Virus record (IMG/VR): IMGVR_UViG_3300030103_002268
Coordinates: 1 to 31,717 of that record
Source: a virus
Strand: one strand, 5' to 3'
DNA: 31,717 nt
Made by a program: the position numbers and the translations under genes. The notes under the pieces were generated by a model. The model did no database searches. It was not told where the DNA came from and was given only the letters and a program-made list of their open reading frames with translations. This document shows positions 22,298 through 29,628 of the stretch, piece by piece (positions within the stretch are counted from its first letter, which is position 1; every line of letters begins with the position of its first letter).

Positions 22298-23502
22298 AAT
22301 TCAGATTCTAATTTTCTTTTATATTTTATTGATTTATATTTTTCATAAGCTTCTGATTTTGGCTGTGTTTGACCTAATCCTTTGCAGTAATAATCATTTC
22401 TTAAAATACATCTAACCATTCTTTTCCAAGATGGAGCCCAACATTTCACTTCTAAATCGTGCGGAGCTTCGTCTGGTATTTTTGCATAGCCTCTTTTTTT
22501 CCATCCAACTATAAACTTTTTAAATTTTTGTTTATAATGTATTTGCATCTTATATGGTAATGATTTAAGTAAATAATTACAATAACTTTCCCAAGTATGA
22601 TTATCTGGTTTTGTAACATTATTGTAACCATTAATATTACCCTTTTCATTAATATATAATGAACCACTATTAACTCCACTCACTCTATTTAATAATTTAT
22701 ACCAAGTATTGCTTTCTAAAATATGATACAACCATAATCCTTTTTTTTGGTCATCTCCATAAGGTTGACACAACCTTTGATTACTTAATTTAACACCTGC
22801 CATTGTCATTAAATCATAAATTTTATTATGACATAAATTTTTATATTTTGAGTGAAAAATCCATATATCTTCAGTTCTCCAATCATAAATTGGATAAACA
22901 TTAAATAAATTATTATTAAGTTTTGTAGTCCATTTATAATTATTATAAGTTAAATTTTTCTTATTAGATGTAATAGCTCGATATCTATGTAAACTTTCAT
23001 CGGATCTTATACCTATAAATCCAGCAGTTAATTTGTCTTGAGCATACCATTTACCAAATAAAACCATAAACTCTTCAAATTCCATTTTAGGAACATAAAA
23101 ATCATATTGTGATAAATCACTTGCTTTATTTGGTTTTTCTCTAACCCATATATTTTCATTATTATTATCCCAACAAGTCCATTTTGGTTGAAAATCACTT
23201 ACTGCGTTTCTTAATAATAATTCACCACAAAACCAATGTAAATCTATATTGTCTTTATACTTTTCAATAATTTCTTCTATATGTTGAATTGTATTTTCAT
23301 ATTGAGCTTCCAAATCTATTATCAAAAGCCCAACTTTTTTATTTCTTTTTATAGCTTCATCTAAAACTAAATGAGTCATAACAGTTGAATCTTTACCTCC
23401 AGAAAAACTTATATAATATTTTTCAAAAGAATCAAAAACTTTAAATATCCTTTCTCTAGATGCTTGTAGCACGTTTTTATTTAAATAGTATTTTGTTGCC
23501 AT
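22294..23502 (-). CDS. IbrA-like PAPS reductase-family (PP-loop) protein
   Basis: A 402-residue protein with the PP-loop SGGKDS at residues 34-39 (ISFSGGKDSTVM), typical of PAPS reductases, DndC and related nucleotide-activating enzymes. The rest fits IbrA/DUF3440-type proteins: LIIDLEAQYENTIQHIEEII, GFIGIRSDESLHRY, YPIYDWRTEDIW and the C-terminal CWAPSWKRMVRCILRNDYYC. The Cys pattern could bind a metal or Fe-S cluster. It starts 2 bases after the IbrB-like gene, the known pairing of this family in prophages. IbrA/IbrB activate surface protein genes in an E. coli prophage; the enzymatic activity is unknown. Sulfur-based DNA or RNA modification is a reasonable hypothesis, not shown. Confidence 0.8.
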   Translation of the reverse strand: MATKYYLNKNVLQASRERIFKVFDSFEKYYISFSGGKDSTVMTHLVLDEAIKRNKKVGLLIIDLEAQYENTIQHIEEIIEKYKDNIDLHWFCGELLLRNAVSDFQPKWTCWDNNNENIWVREKPNKASDLSQYDFYVPKMEFEEFMVLFGKWYAQDKLTAGFIGIRSDESLHRYRAITSNKKNLTYNNYKWTTKLNNNLFNVYPIYDWRTEDIWIFHSKYKNLCHNKIYDLMTMAGVKLSNQRLCQPYGDDQKKGLWLYHILESNTWYKLLNRVSGVNSGSLYINEKGNINGYNNVTKPDNHTWESYCNYLLKSLPYKMQIHYKQKFKKFIVGWKKRGYAKIPDEAPHDLEVKCWAPSWKRMVRCILRNDYYCKGLGQTQPKSEAYEKYKSIKYKRKLESEL

Positions 23503-23504
23503 AA

Positions 23505-24635
23505 TTAATATAATTCAATTTGTCTGTTAATATTTAATGCATCTTCTAAATCTAATTTTTGCATTTTATTTTTTTCTAACCAAATGTTTAAATATTTGTT
23601 AGCTATTAAGTTTGCTTTATTTTGTTGTTCTTTATTTAACTTACTCCAAGCAGTAGAATATTTTGAAGGAACACCAGATAATATACAAACTGCAGCTTGA
23701 CCTAACCAAGCAATTCTATTCATTGCTTTATTTGTAAGATAATGTTCACAACTATATTTCCATTCATTTATAACTCTATTTAGTGATTCATCAAATAATT
23801 TTTCATTAGTCATTATTTCTATAAATTTATTTTCACATTCTTCGTGTGATAAATCATTTAATTTGCTTTTATAAAAGCCTGCTTTGTGACATTCCCATTT
23901 ATCGTAAGTGTGAAAAATTCTTTCTTTATCATCTTCTAATGGTATTTTATATAAGTCGATAACATCACTAACATCATCAGTTAATATTTCATAATTATTT
24001 TCTACATAATCAGATGATTCCCAAGCTTTTGAAAAATCTTTATCATTGAATAAATGCTCTAATCCACTAACTTGACATAACCTTAAAACTTCTTCTTCAT
24101 CCATACCTAACTGTTTTGATATTCTTTTATTTGTCCAGTTTCTATTTTTTAATTCAATAACAATTTCACTCATTGCATTAACTTGGTGTTTTCCTCTTGC
24201 TCTATTGTGCCTAATAGTAGATGCTATTCTATCGTTTTTTGAAGATTGTTCATTTCTTATATTTACAACAGGTAAGTAACCATTTATTCTTTTATTTATA
24301 ATTTTAGATTCTTTACCAACTCTATTTCTATGAAAACCATCAATAACTTCTATTTTATTTTTTTCGTAGTTATCCCAAGTAACAATTGGTTGAGTATAAC
24401 CATCATTTATTATTGAGACTTCTAAAAGTTCCATTTCTGGAGGAGCTACCTTATTTGGATTGTAATCATTAGAAACTACATCTTCACATTTAACCCACCT
24501 AACAAAATCAACAGGTTCGTTTTTAAAAGGGCTGTTTTGATGCAAAAACAATCTTAAATCATTGATCAAATTTATTTTTTCGTCAAAATCTAAATTATTT
24601 AAATTTTTTTTTATTAGTTGTTTGATTTTATTCAT
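23505..24635 (-). CDS. IbrB-like ParB-domain protein with long C-terminal domain
   Basis: A 376-residue protein. The N-terminal ~190 residues match the IbrB/ParB-like domain: DFVRWVKCEDVVSNDYNPN, VAPPEMELL, DGYTQPIVT, the DGFHRNR motif at 99-105 and STIRHNRARGKH at 139-150, then a HTH (WTNKRISKQLGMDEEEVLRL). The last ~150 residues form an extra domain (FHTYDKWECHKAGFY, SCEHYLTNKAMNRIAWLGQA, LEDALNINRQIELY). ParB/Srx-fold proteins bind DNA and some hydrolyse CTP or ATP. It overlaps the 96-aa gene by 8 bases and precedes the IbrA-like gene by 2, as expected for a fixed pair. Target site unknown. Confidence 0.8.
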   Translation of the reverse strand: MNKIKQLIKKNLNNLDFDEKINLINDLRLFLHQNSPFKNEPVDFVRWVKCEDVVSNDYNPNKVAPPEMELLEVSIINDGYTQPIVTWDNYEKNKIEVIDGFHRNRVGKESKIINKRINGYLPVVNIRNEQSSKNDRIASTIRHNRARGKHQVNAMSEIVIELKNRNWTNKRISKQLGMDEEEVLRLCQVSGLEHLFNDKDFSKAWESSDYVENNYEILTDDVSDVIDLYKIPLEDDKERIFHTYDKWECHKAGFYKSKLNDLSHEECENKFIEIMTNEKLFDESLNRVINEWKYSCEHYLTNKAMNRIAWLGQAAVCILSGVPSKYSTAWSKLNKEQQNKANLIANKYLNIWLEKNKMQKLDLEDALNINRQIELY

Positions 24636-24918
24636 AATTATTATAAGCTTGTATTTTATTGTTATTTAATTCACTAAAACTATAATTAAGTTCTAATTTA
24701 CCGTAGTCCATTTCATTTTCGTAATAAGATTCTTGTTTGCTTCCAAAATAAACAATTTTTACTTTTTGAATTTTAGGCCATAAAACATTTCTTGTAAATT
24801 TTAATGAAAGGCCGAATGTATCTCTAATATAATATTCATCATAACCTTTTTTTAATAAATTGGTGATGCGAAATTTTACCACATCACCAAAATTATTATA
24901 TTTTTCTTGTGAACTCAT
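24628..24918 (-). CDS. 96-aa protein, first gene of the IbrAB cassette
   Basis: A 96-residue protein: MSSQEKYNNFGDVVKFRITN, LLKKGYDEYYIRDTFGLSLK, then VYFGSKQESYYENEMDYGKL. The YIRDTFGLSLKFTRNVLW segment looks like a helix-turn-helix. It overlaps the IbrB-like gene by 8 bases, so it is co-translated with it. A possible regulator or specificity subunit; not recognised by family. Confidence 0.55.
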   Translation of the reverse strand: MSSQEKYNNFGDVVKFRITNLLKKGYDEYYIRDTFGLSLKFTRNVLWPKIQKVKIVYFGSKQESYYENEMDYGKLELNYSFSELNNNKIQAYNNYE

Positions 24919-24968
24919 ATTTTAACGTTAAGCCATTTTTTTGAAATCTATTTAATATTATATCAACT

Positions 24969-25217
24969 TTAAAAGGGTAAGTCATCTTCTTCAACTTTAG
25001 TTTGTTTTTTTTCTGGTTTCCACGTATCTACACTAATACTAACATTTTTTCCGTACTGATCCGCTTCTTGCTTTATATTGATATTTAACTTTACAAATTT
25101 ATTTCCGTTATATTCTTCAATATATTTAGCAATTTTTGCAGGGTTAATTGTTACTTTTAACCAATTTTCATTCATTACTTTACCACTACCGCAGTAGATT
25201 ATTTCTTCTTTATTCAT
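24969..25217 (-). CDS. Small protein with SSB-type acidic tail
   Basis: An 82-residue protein of mixed beta strands (GSGKVMNENWLKVTINPAKI, FVKLNINIKQEADQYGKNVS) with a polar linker and the end VEEDDLPF. The final DDLPF is a close relative of the DDDIPF tip by which bacterial SSB recruits repair and replication proteins. The small size is short of a full OB fold, but a compact or dimeric ssDNA-binding protein fits. It lies between the exonuclease/48-aa genes and the IbrAB cassette, in the recombination region. It could also be a non-binding decoy that draws SSB partners. Confidence 0.6.
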   Translation of the reverse strand: MNKEEIIYCGSGKVMNENWLKVTINPAKIAKYIEEYNGNKFVKLNINIKQEADQYGKNVSISVDTWKPEKKQTKVEEDDLPF

Positions 25218-25356
25218 CTGTTATTGTTTTAATTAATTCGTTAAACTTATCTTTTTTTATTACAACATAATTATTTTCTTTTAAAAAACTTATGCTTTCT
25301 TTTATTTTTGACTCCTCAATCCTATAAGTGTCAAATATTTCGTTATTAATTACCAT
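25210..25356 (-). CDS. 48-aa hypothetical protein
   Basis: A 48-residue gene (MVINNEIFDTYRIEESKIKE ... KFNELIKTITDE). It begins 3 bases after the exonuclease stop and overlaps the SSB-tail gene by 8 bases, matching the packing of neighbours, so it is probably real. Helical and charged; no domain recognised. Confidence 0.6.
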   Translation of the reverse strand: MVINNEIFDTYRIEESKIKESISFLKENNYVVIKKDKFNELIKTITDE

Positions 25357-25359
25357 TTT

Positions 25360-26082
25360 TTAAATTATTTCTTCTATTTCTGTTTTAACTTCTATTATTG
25401 AACTATTATAATGTTTTCCGTCCCATTCTTTAAACTTTTCAGTTAAATAGTCATAGTCCATCCACCCTTTAAATAATAAACTATCATCTAATTTATAAAC
25501 TTGTACATTAAATGGAGTTGTTGTTTCTATAGCTATTATATAAGCTTCACAATCTTTTCCAAACTGATCTTGATACATTGCTAACTGCATTTTGTAATCA
25601 TTATAATATAAATCACGTTCAAAACGTTTTCCAGCATCTGTGGTTGTTTTAATGTCAACAACGCATTGTTTACCTTCATAAGTTGTTAAAATGTCTGCAA
25701 AGCCTTTAAAATTAACTTCTTTATGTTGCCAATTAAGTTCTAATTCTTTAGCTGTTGCATTTTGTAACATTGTTTTAACTATATCGTGCTGCATAGCATT
25801 ATTTAAAATATTATTTGCTGCATCAAGTTCAGATTGTTTAATAATTGTTTTATCTTGGTTGGTTTGGCTAAATTCTTGCCATGCTTTTCCAGCACGTCTT
25901 GCACCTTCAAAAACTGCAAAGTCATCGCCAAATGTATCGGGCTGTAAAATTAATTTATGTACTAATGAACCAAACTGCATTGCATCAGTTGTTTTAAATT
26001 CTTTATTCCAATAAGCCAATAAATGATTTGGGGATTTTTTAAATTGCGAAAGTGCGCTATAACTTAAATTATTTTTTTTCAT
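25360..26082 (-). CDS. PD-(D/E)XK exonuclease (RecE/exonuclease VIII-like)
   Basis: A 240-residue protein. GSLVHKLIL at 38-46 supplies the family's early histidine, FADIL has D130, VVDIKTT supplies D143-x-K145, and YKMQLAMY gives the conserved Gln (Q166). This is the classic single-domain PD-(D/E)XK exonuclease layout of phage recombination systems. It would resect double-stranded ends for annealing, with SSB-tail and annealing-type proteins as partners encoded near it. The start MKKNNLSYSALSQFKKSPNH fits the family's usual N-terminus. Confident assignment at fold level; the exact substrate is unproven. Confidence 0.8.
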   Translation of the reverse strand: MKKNNLSYSALSQFKKSPNHLLAYWNKEFKTTDAMQFGSLVHKLILQPDTFGDDFAVFEGARRAGKAWQEFSQTNQDKTIIKQSELDAANNILNNAMQHDIVKTMLQNATAKELELNWQHKEVNFKGFADILTTYEGKQCVVDIKTTTDAGKRFERDLYYNDYKMQLAMYQDQFGKDCEAYIIAIETTTPFNVQVYKLDDSLLFKGWMDYDYLTEKFKEWDGKHYNSSIIEVKTEIEEII

Positions 26083-26088
26083 AGTTTT

Positions 26089-26313
26089 TTATTTTATTGT
26101 TAATGCATTTAAATTATTAAGATCGTCATTCATGTTTTCAGCAAACCAATTCTTTTGAGGTTTTAAATAACTTGGAAGCTCTAATCCTAAATGATCAGCC
26201 ATCATTATTTTAAAGTCTGTTATATCGTCATTGCTTAATTTAGGATAAACTTTCTCTCTTAACGTTTTAATTAATTTTTCTGCTTGTTTGTTTCCTTTAC
26301 TTTCTTTTTTCAT
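26089..26313 (-). CDS. 74-aa hypothetical protein, promoter-proximal
   Basis: A 74-residue helical protein (NKQAEKLIKTLREKVYPKLS, DDITDFKIMMADHLGLELPS). First gene downstream of the TTTG-N20-TATATTTG promoter, and 6 bases before the exonuclease gene, so probably co-transcribed with it. No recognised domain; recombination accessory is a guess. Confidence 0.6.
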   Translation of the reverse strand: MKKESKGNKQAEKLIKTLREKVYPKLSNDDITDFKIMMADHLGLELPSYLKPQKNWFAENMNDDLNNLNALTIK

Positions 26314-26333
26314 AGTTTTAAGTTTTATTTATT

Positions 26334-26365
26334 CAAATATATATAATTATATTTATAAACGCAAA
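26334..26365 (-). promoter_or_regulatory. Bacteroidetes-type housekeeping promoter
   Basis: On the minus strand TTTG (26365-26362), 20 bases, then TATATTTG (26341-26334), matching the Bacteroidetes -33 TTTG/-7 TAnnTTTG consensus fully. It lies 20 bases upstream of the 74-aa ATG at 26313, giving a short leader. It should start an early transcript of the exonuclease and downstream genes, using the host sigma factor. Confidence 0.7.
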
Positions 26366-26371
26366 TTATTT

Positions 26372-26746
26372 TTATTGTTTTTTAAAATTGTCTGCTTCTA
26401 CATCTGAATAAATACCGTATTCATAGGCATTAATTAATTTGAGCGTTAAACGATCTTTTAGCCTTTTCTCGGCCATTGCATAAGGGTAAGGAGCTTTGCA
26501 GTTTTCTGGTGATGCTTCGCCTGTGCTCCAAATAATTTTATTCCCACGTTTTGCATCTCCAACAATCGCAACATCTTTGTTGCTGTCTCTATATATTGTA
26601 GGCGCACCAAATTGAATATTCTCTTTTGCTGCTATCTTTTCGCATGCGTCGTGAGTAATTATCCACATTGATCGCGAACCCCTTTTTAATTCCCAAAAGT
26701 CTTCTTTTGTTAAATTGTATTTTTGTGCTATTTCTTTAATTTTCAT
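26372..26746 (-). CDS. 124-aa conserved protein, function uncertain
   Basis: A 124-residue protein: KYNLTKEDFWELKRGSRSMW, IITHDACEKIAAKENIQFG, IIWSTGEASPENCKAPYPYA and MAEKRLKDRLTLKLI. The GEASPxN...YPxAMAEKRxKDR pattern is conserved in similar small phage proteins as I remember them, and the K/R-rich helix suggests a nucleic-acid-linked role, possibly a recombination accessory. I cannot name its family. It is followed by a promoter in the gap before the 74-aa gene, and overlaps the 104-aa gene by 11 bases. Confidence 0.6.
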   Translation of the reverse strand: MKIKEIAQKYNLTKEDFWELKRGSRSMWIITHDACEKIAAKENIQFGAPTIYRDSNKDVAIVGDAKRGNKIIWSTGEASPENCKAPYPYAMAEKRLKDRLTLKLINAYEYGIYSDVEADNFKKQ

Positions 26747-27050
26747 AGTTTCTAATTTTAGTTAATATTCTTTTTATTTTATTTATTCTCTTTTTATTAT
26801 AGTTGATATTTAATAGTTTCATTTCTTTACTAATTATATTTATTAAATCAATATAACGATCAAACCTATTTTTATGAGTTTTTAAATCATTATTTGAAAG
26901 TATAAAGTTTGGGCTGTTTATTATTCTCTTATTCCAATTAGCTTGAAATATAATAGTAATTAACCTTTGTTGTAAAATATTATGTCTTTCGTAACGTTCC
27001 CAATGTTCCATGTAGTCATTATGACTATTATAAAAAGCATATGACTCCAT
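26736..27050 (-). CDS. 104-aa basic hypothetical protein
   Basis: A 104-residue, Lys/Arg/Asn-rich helical protein (MESYAFYNSHNDYMEHWERY start, INKIKRILTKIRNYEN end). No catalytic motif or membrane segment. It begins 2 bases after the RHH-like gene, so both are likely co-transcribed. Unknown function. Confidence 0.5.
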   Translation of the reverse strand: MESYAFYNSHNDYMEHWERYERHNILQQRLITIIFQANWNKRIINSPNFILSNNDLKTHKNRFDRYIDLINIISKEMKLLNINYNKKRINKIKRILTKIRNYEN

Positions 27051-27052
27051 AA

Positions 27053-27211
27053 TTAATTATTTTTATTATAGTTTTCCATTAATTCAACTAATACCTCACT
27101 ATAAGAACGTCTGCCATTGTTCCTGCATTTTTCTTGAAATTCTACAAGTGTATCTATTTTATCTGCCTTTACATAAAAGGTTCTTGTTGTATATTTTATT
27201 TCCCTGTTCAT
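27053..27211 (-). CDS. Ribbon-helix-helix (CopG-like) regulator
   Basis: Counted from ATG at 27211, giving 52 residues: MNREIKYTTRTFYVKADKID, then TLVEFQEKCRNNGRRSYSEV and LVELMENYNKNN. A basic N-terminal strand with alternating residues followed by two helices is the ribbon-helix-helix layout of small dimeric DNA-binding proteins. An upstream start (27265) would add a hydrophobic segment from the AT-rich promoter gap and is unlikely. It is preceded by a promoter-like sequence. It may regulate early genes; the target is unknown. Confidence 0.55.
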   Translation of the reverse strand: MNREIKYTTRTFYVKADKIDTLVEFQEKCRNNGRRSYSEVLVELMENYNKNN

Positions 27212-27225
27212 AATTGTTTTTTTTG

Positions 27226-27260
27226 TAAATATATATATAAATACAATACGAATTACAAAA
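27226..27260 (-). promoter_or_regulatory. Weak Bacteroidetes-like promoter before the RHH gene
   Basis: Minus-strand TTTTG (27260-27256), 22 bases, then TATATTTA (27233-27226), one base off the TAnnTTTG consensus. It sits 14 bases upstream of the RHH ATG, in a 74-base gap. Plausible but weaker than the promoter at 26334-26365. Confidence 0.35.
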
Positions 27261-27285
27261 CACACAAAAAAAATATAATTATAAC

Positions 27286-28365
27286 TTAAAATAAATGTGT
27301 TATTCTCGCAACTTGTCCAAATTGCTTATGGAATATAAAGCTTTCTATTGCCTTGTTATTGCTTGATTGGTAGCCGCTTTTGTGATGCCAAGCATCCGCC
27401 TCTGATGGGCTTCTTAAACTTTCTATTGTGCAACCTATCATATCCTTATTGCTTACTTTATGATGAACGTGTTGCGTAAACATATACCTATATTTAGTGC
27501 TGCTCCATTCTTTACATTCATCTGCCATTAACATTGGTAGTAAGTCCCATTTTATTTTATCACCGTGACAAGAACCAATTAAGTTTTTATGATATTTATG
27601 GTATTTACGCATTGTTAAATCAATATCAAAAGAAACATTTTTACTTAATCTAAAATGTGCTTGTAATACTTGTGCCATTAAAAAACCTGTAACGTGGTCG
27701 TGATTTCCAGCAGTAAAAAGAATTTTAACATTAGCTAACTGCATTAACATTTCAATGATTTCTACCATTAAACGCTTTGCAATCATAAAGTTATCACTAA
27801 ATAAACCATCTGTGTCTTGTGGAGTTCCTGCTGTTGTAGTATTTTTTAAACTATCAACGTGTAATAAATCACCAGATAATAAGAAAACAACCTCATCAAT
27901 ACAAAAACCTTTAGCTTTATCAATGCATCCTCTAACCCCCTGCAAAGCCCTAATAACTGCAATTTGATTATTGTATTCTTGACCACTTACAAAAGTTCTG
28001 CACAATTTACCTATATGTAAATCACTAGGACAACAAAAGAACAAGTGTCCATCATTAATTTTTTTTCTCTTTATTTTTTTGTAACTAGGTGAATGGTTTT
28101 TTAAATCTTTAACTAATTCTTTAAATAACTTTTTATAATCTTGTTCTTCTTTTTTAGGTTGCTTAAAATATAAACTTGCATTTTTATTTTTTATCCAACC
28201 ACTGTGCAATGTGCTAGGGTCTAAACCTTCCTTCTCGCATTCATGTTTAGCCCTTCTATATTCGTGTATGATTTCAGCTTCATCAGGTTTCAACCTATAC
28301 CTAGGGTTGTTCTGCTTCTGTTCTTTGTATCTTTTAGAATGTAACTTATTTCGATCTAAACCCAA
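27286..28365 (-). CDS. Calcineurin-like metallophosphoesterase
   Basis: A 359-residue protein. The catalytic core starts near residue 110 with SDLHIG (D115, H117), then SGDLLH (D166), GNHDH (N221, H222), SCHGDK (H267) and a TQHVHH (H299-H302) cluster, i.e. the full set of dimetal phosphoesterase motifs. Residues 1-100 are a basic helical extension of unknown role. Many phages encode such enzymes for DNA end processing (SbcD-like) or nucleotide hydrolysis, but no SbcC partner is visible. It begins 11 bases after the holin-like gene and precedes the RHH gene. Confidence 0.8.
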   Translation of the reverse strand: MGLDRNKLHSKRYKEQKQNNPRYRLKPDEAEIIHEYRRAKHECEKEGLDPSTLHSGWIKNKNASLYFKQPKKEEQDYKKLFKELVKDLKNHSPSYKKIKRKKINDGHLFFCCPSDLHIGKLCRTFVSGQEYNNQIAVIRALQGVRGCIDKAKGFCIDEVVFLLSGDLLHVDSLKNTTTAGTPQDTDGLFSDNFMIAKRLMVEIIEMLMQLANVKILFTAGNHDHVTGFLMAQVLQAHFRLSKNVSFDIDLTMRKYHKYHKNLIGSCHGDKIKWDLLPMLMADECKEWSSTKYRYMFTQHVHHKVSNKDMIGCTIESLRSPSEADAWHHKSGYQSSNNKAIESFIFHKQFGQVARITHLF

Positions 28366-28376
28366 AAATAAATATT

Positions 28377-28820
28377 TTAATTTTTTCGCATTGAACTACC
28401 AAAGTAAAAGCCAAAAATACTTAATACAATTCCTTCACATAAACCAATTAAAGTATAAAACGTTTTTTCATTGTGCTCTGGTATAGTAATATAAACAATT
28501 GCATAAACTAAAAAAACAAACGTTCCTAAACCAACTAACCCAGTTAAATTGAACATAAAGTCGAACTTTTTAACCTTTGCAATTTCTACTTCTCTTTTTC
28601 TTGCACTGTCTCTGTCTTCAACTTCAAGTTTATACGATTCAATAATTTGTTTATGTAATTCTTGTTTTTCTTCTTTTGATAAACTAGGTTCAGTATCAAT
28701 AAGATTTTTGACTATACCCAAAACACCTTTTTCGGGTAGTAAATCTTTTGCAATCTCAAAAACTTTTGGCGCTTTATTTTTTAATAATTTACCAATTTTA
28801 GTTTCTTTAATTTTTTTCAT
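28377..28820 (-). CDS. Holin-like membrane protein
   Basis: A 147-residue protein. The first ~90 residues are charged and helical (LSKEEKQELHKQIIESYKLE, DSARKREVEIAKVKK). Two hydrophobic segments follow, about residues 92-116 (FNLTGLVGLGTFVFLVYAIV) and 122-142 (YTLIGLCEGIVLSIFGFYFG), with a short basic C-terminus (MRKN). This layout matches phage holins of the long N-terminal, multi-span type. It overlaps the amidase gene by 4 bases, and the pairing is typical of lysis modules. It would open the inner membrane for the amidase. Confidence 0.7.
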   Translation of the reverse strand: MKKIKETKIGKLLKNKAPKVFEIAKDLLPEKGVLGIVKNLIDTEPSLSKEEKQELHKQIIESYKLEVEDRDSARKREVEIAKVKKFDFMFNLTGLVGLGTFVFLVYAIVYITIPEHNEKTFYTLIGLCEGIVLSIFGFYFGSSMRKN

Positions 28821-29332
28821 TCTTTGCTTTCTTTCTTCTTTTTAGCTTTTTGACCTGCTGCGCTTTTTGGTTTAAATCCTTGTGGCTGAAATCTTAAATA
28901 CTCTACTTCCGCATCGAAACAAGGGCACTGCTTTAAAAATTCAAACTCGTCAATTTTACCATCGTTATTTTTATCTGGTGATAAATCTCTGTGGCCATGA
29001 ATTTTAGCATCTGGATAAATATGTTTTAGCTGTTTAATCATTTTAATTAATAGCTCTTTTTGTCTTTCAGTTCTTGTATCTTTTGCTTTTCCGTTACTAT
29101 CTAATCCACCGATATAACATATTGAAGCAGCATATTTGTTGTGCCCTCTAACACTAGCAGGCATTTTACTTAATGGTCTACCAAATTCTATTTGTTGGTG
29201 TCCAATAATATAATGATAACCAATGTCAGACCAGCCCCTGTTTAAATGCCATCTTCTAATTGTGTCAGCTGTTATTGCTTGACCTTCTTTTGTTGCACTA
29301 CAGTGGATATGTATTTCTTTAATTACTCTCAT
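28817..29332 (-). CDS. N-acetylmuramoyl-L-alanine amidase (endolysin) with EF-hand-like loop
   Basis: Counted from ATG at 29332 (171 residues); an upstream start would add 11 Lys-rich residues. It fits the T7 lysozyme/PGRP-type zinc amidases: IHIHCSA (H10), the GYHY strand (Y39, H40), HGHRD (H114) and CPCFD (C138) supply zinc and catalytic residues. Between the last two is DKNNDGKIDEFE (120-131), an excellent EF-hand calcium loop pattern. The C-terminus is Lys-rich, perhaps binding the cell wall or membrane. It cuts the peptide link in peptidoglycan for lysis. No signal peptide is seen, so it depends on the holin. Confidence 0.85.
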   Translation of the reverse strand: MRVIKEIHIHCSATKEGQAITADTIRRWHLNRGWSDIGYHYIIGHQQIEFGRPLSKMPASVRGHNKYAASICYIGGLDSNGKAKDTRTERQKELLIKMIKQLKHIYPDAKIHGHRDLSPDKNNDGKIDEFEFLKQCPCFDAEVEYLRFQPQGFKPKSAAGQKAKKKKESKE

Positions 29333-29621
29333 TTTTGTTTCTTTTTTGGACTCTTTTTTTTGCATTAGTAACTAACCTTTCACTCATTTTAGCAACCTTA
29401 ATACGAAGCTGAATATTTTCCTCAATCAATAATTCAATTTTATTTTCTAACTGTTGTATTTTATTTGTTAGTATTTCGATCTGTTGCGCATACACGTTTT
29501 CTTCTCGTTCTTCTTTCTTTGCCCCAATATCAATTTTATGTTTTATGATTGTCCAAACTTCTTTAAGTCCTAAAGCTGAAATGACACCAGCCAAAGCAAT
29601 CCATATATTATTCTCATCCAT
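29319..29621 (-). CDS. Membrane-anchored coiled-coil protein in lysis block
   Basis: Counted from ATG at 29621 (100 residues), 7 bases after the 39-aa gene; a longer frame to 29684 runs inside that gene and is unlikely. Residues ~5-27 (IWIALAGVISALGLKEVWTI) form a membrane segment, followed by a long coiled coil (EILTNKIQQLENKIELLIEE) and a basic C-terminus. This layout fits an antiholin-, holin- or spanin-type lysis protein. It overlaps the amidase gene by 14 bases. Exact role undecided. Confidence 0.6.
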   Translation of the reverse strand: MDENNIWIALAGVISALGLKEVWTIIKHKIDIGAKKEEREENVYAQQIEILTNKIQQLENKIELLIEENIQLRIKVAKMSERLVTNAKKRVQKRNKNESN

Positions 29622-29628
29622 TACTATT

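Noticed and set aside
24919-24968. Promoter before the 96-aa gene
   Set aside because: A TAGATTTC hexamer-like site is present but no TTTG/TTG box lies at proper spacing; TTAACGTTAA nearby is a palindrome too short to interpret.
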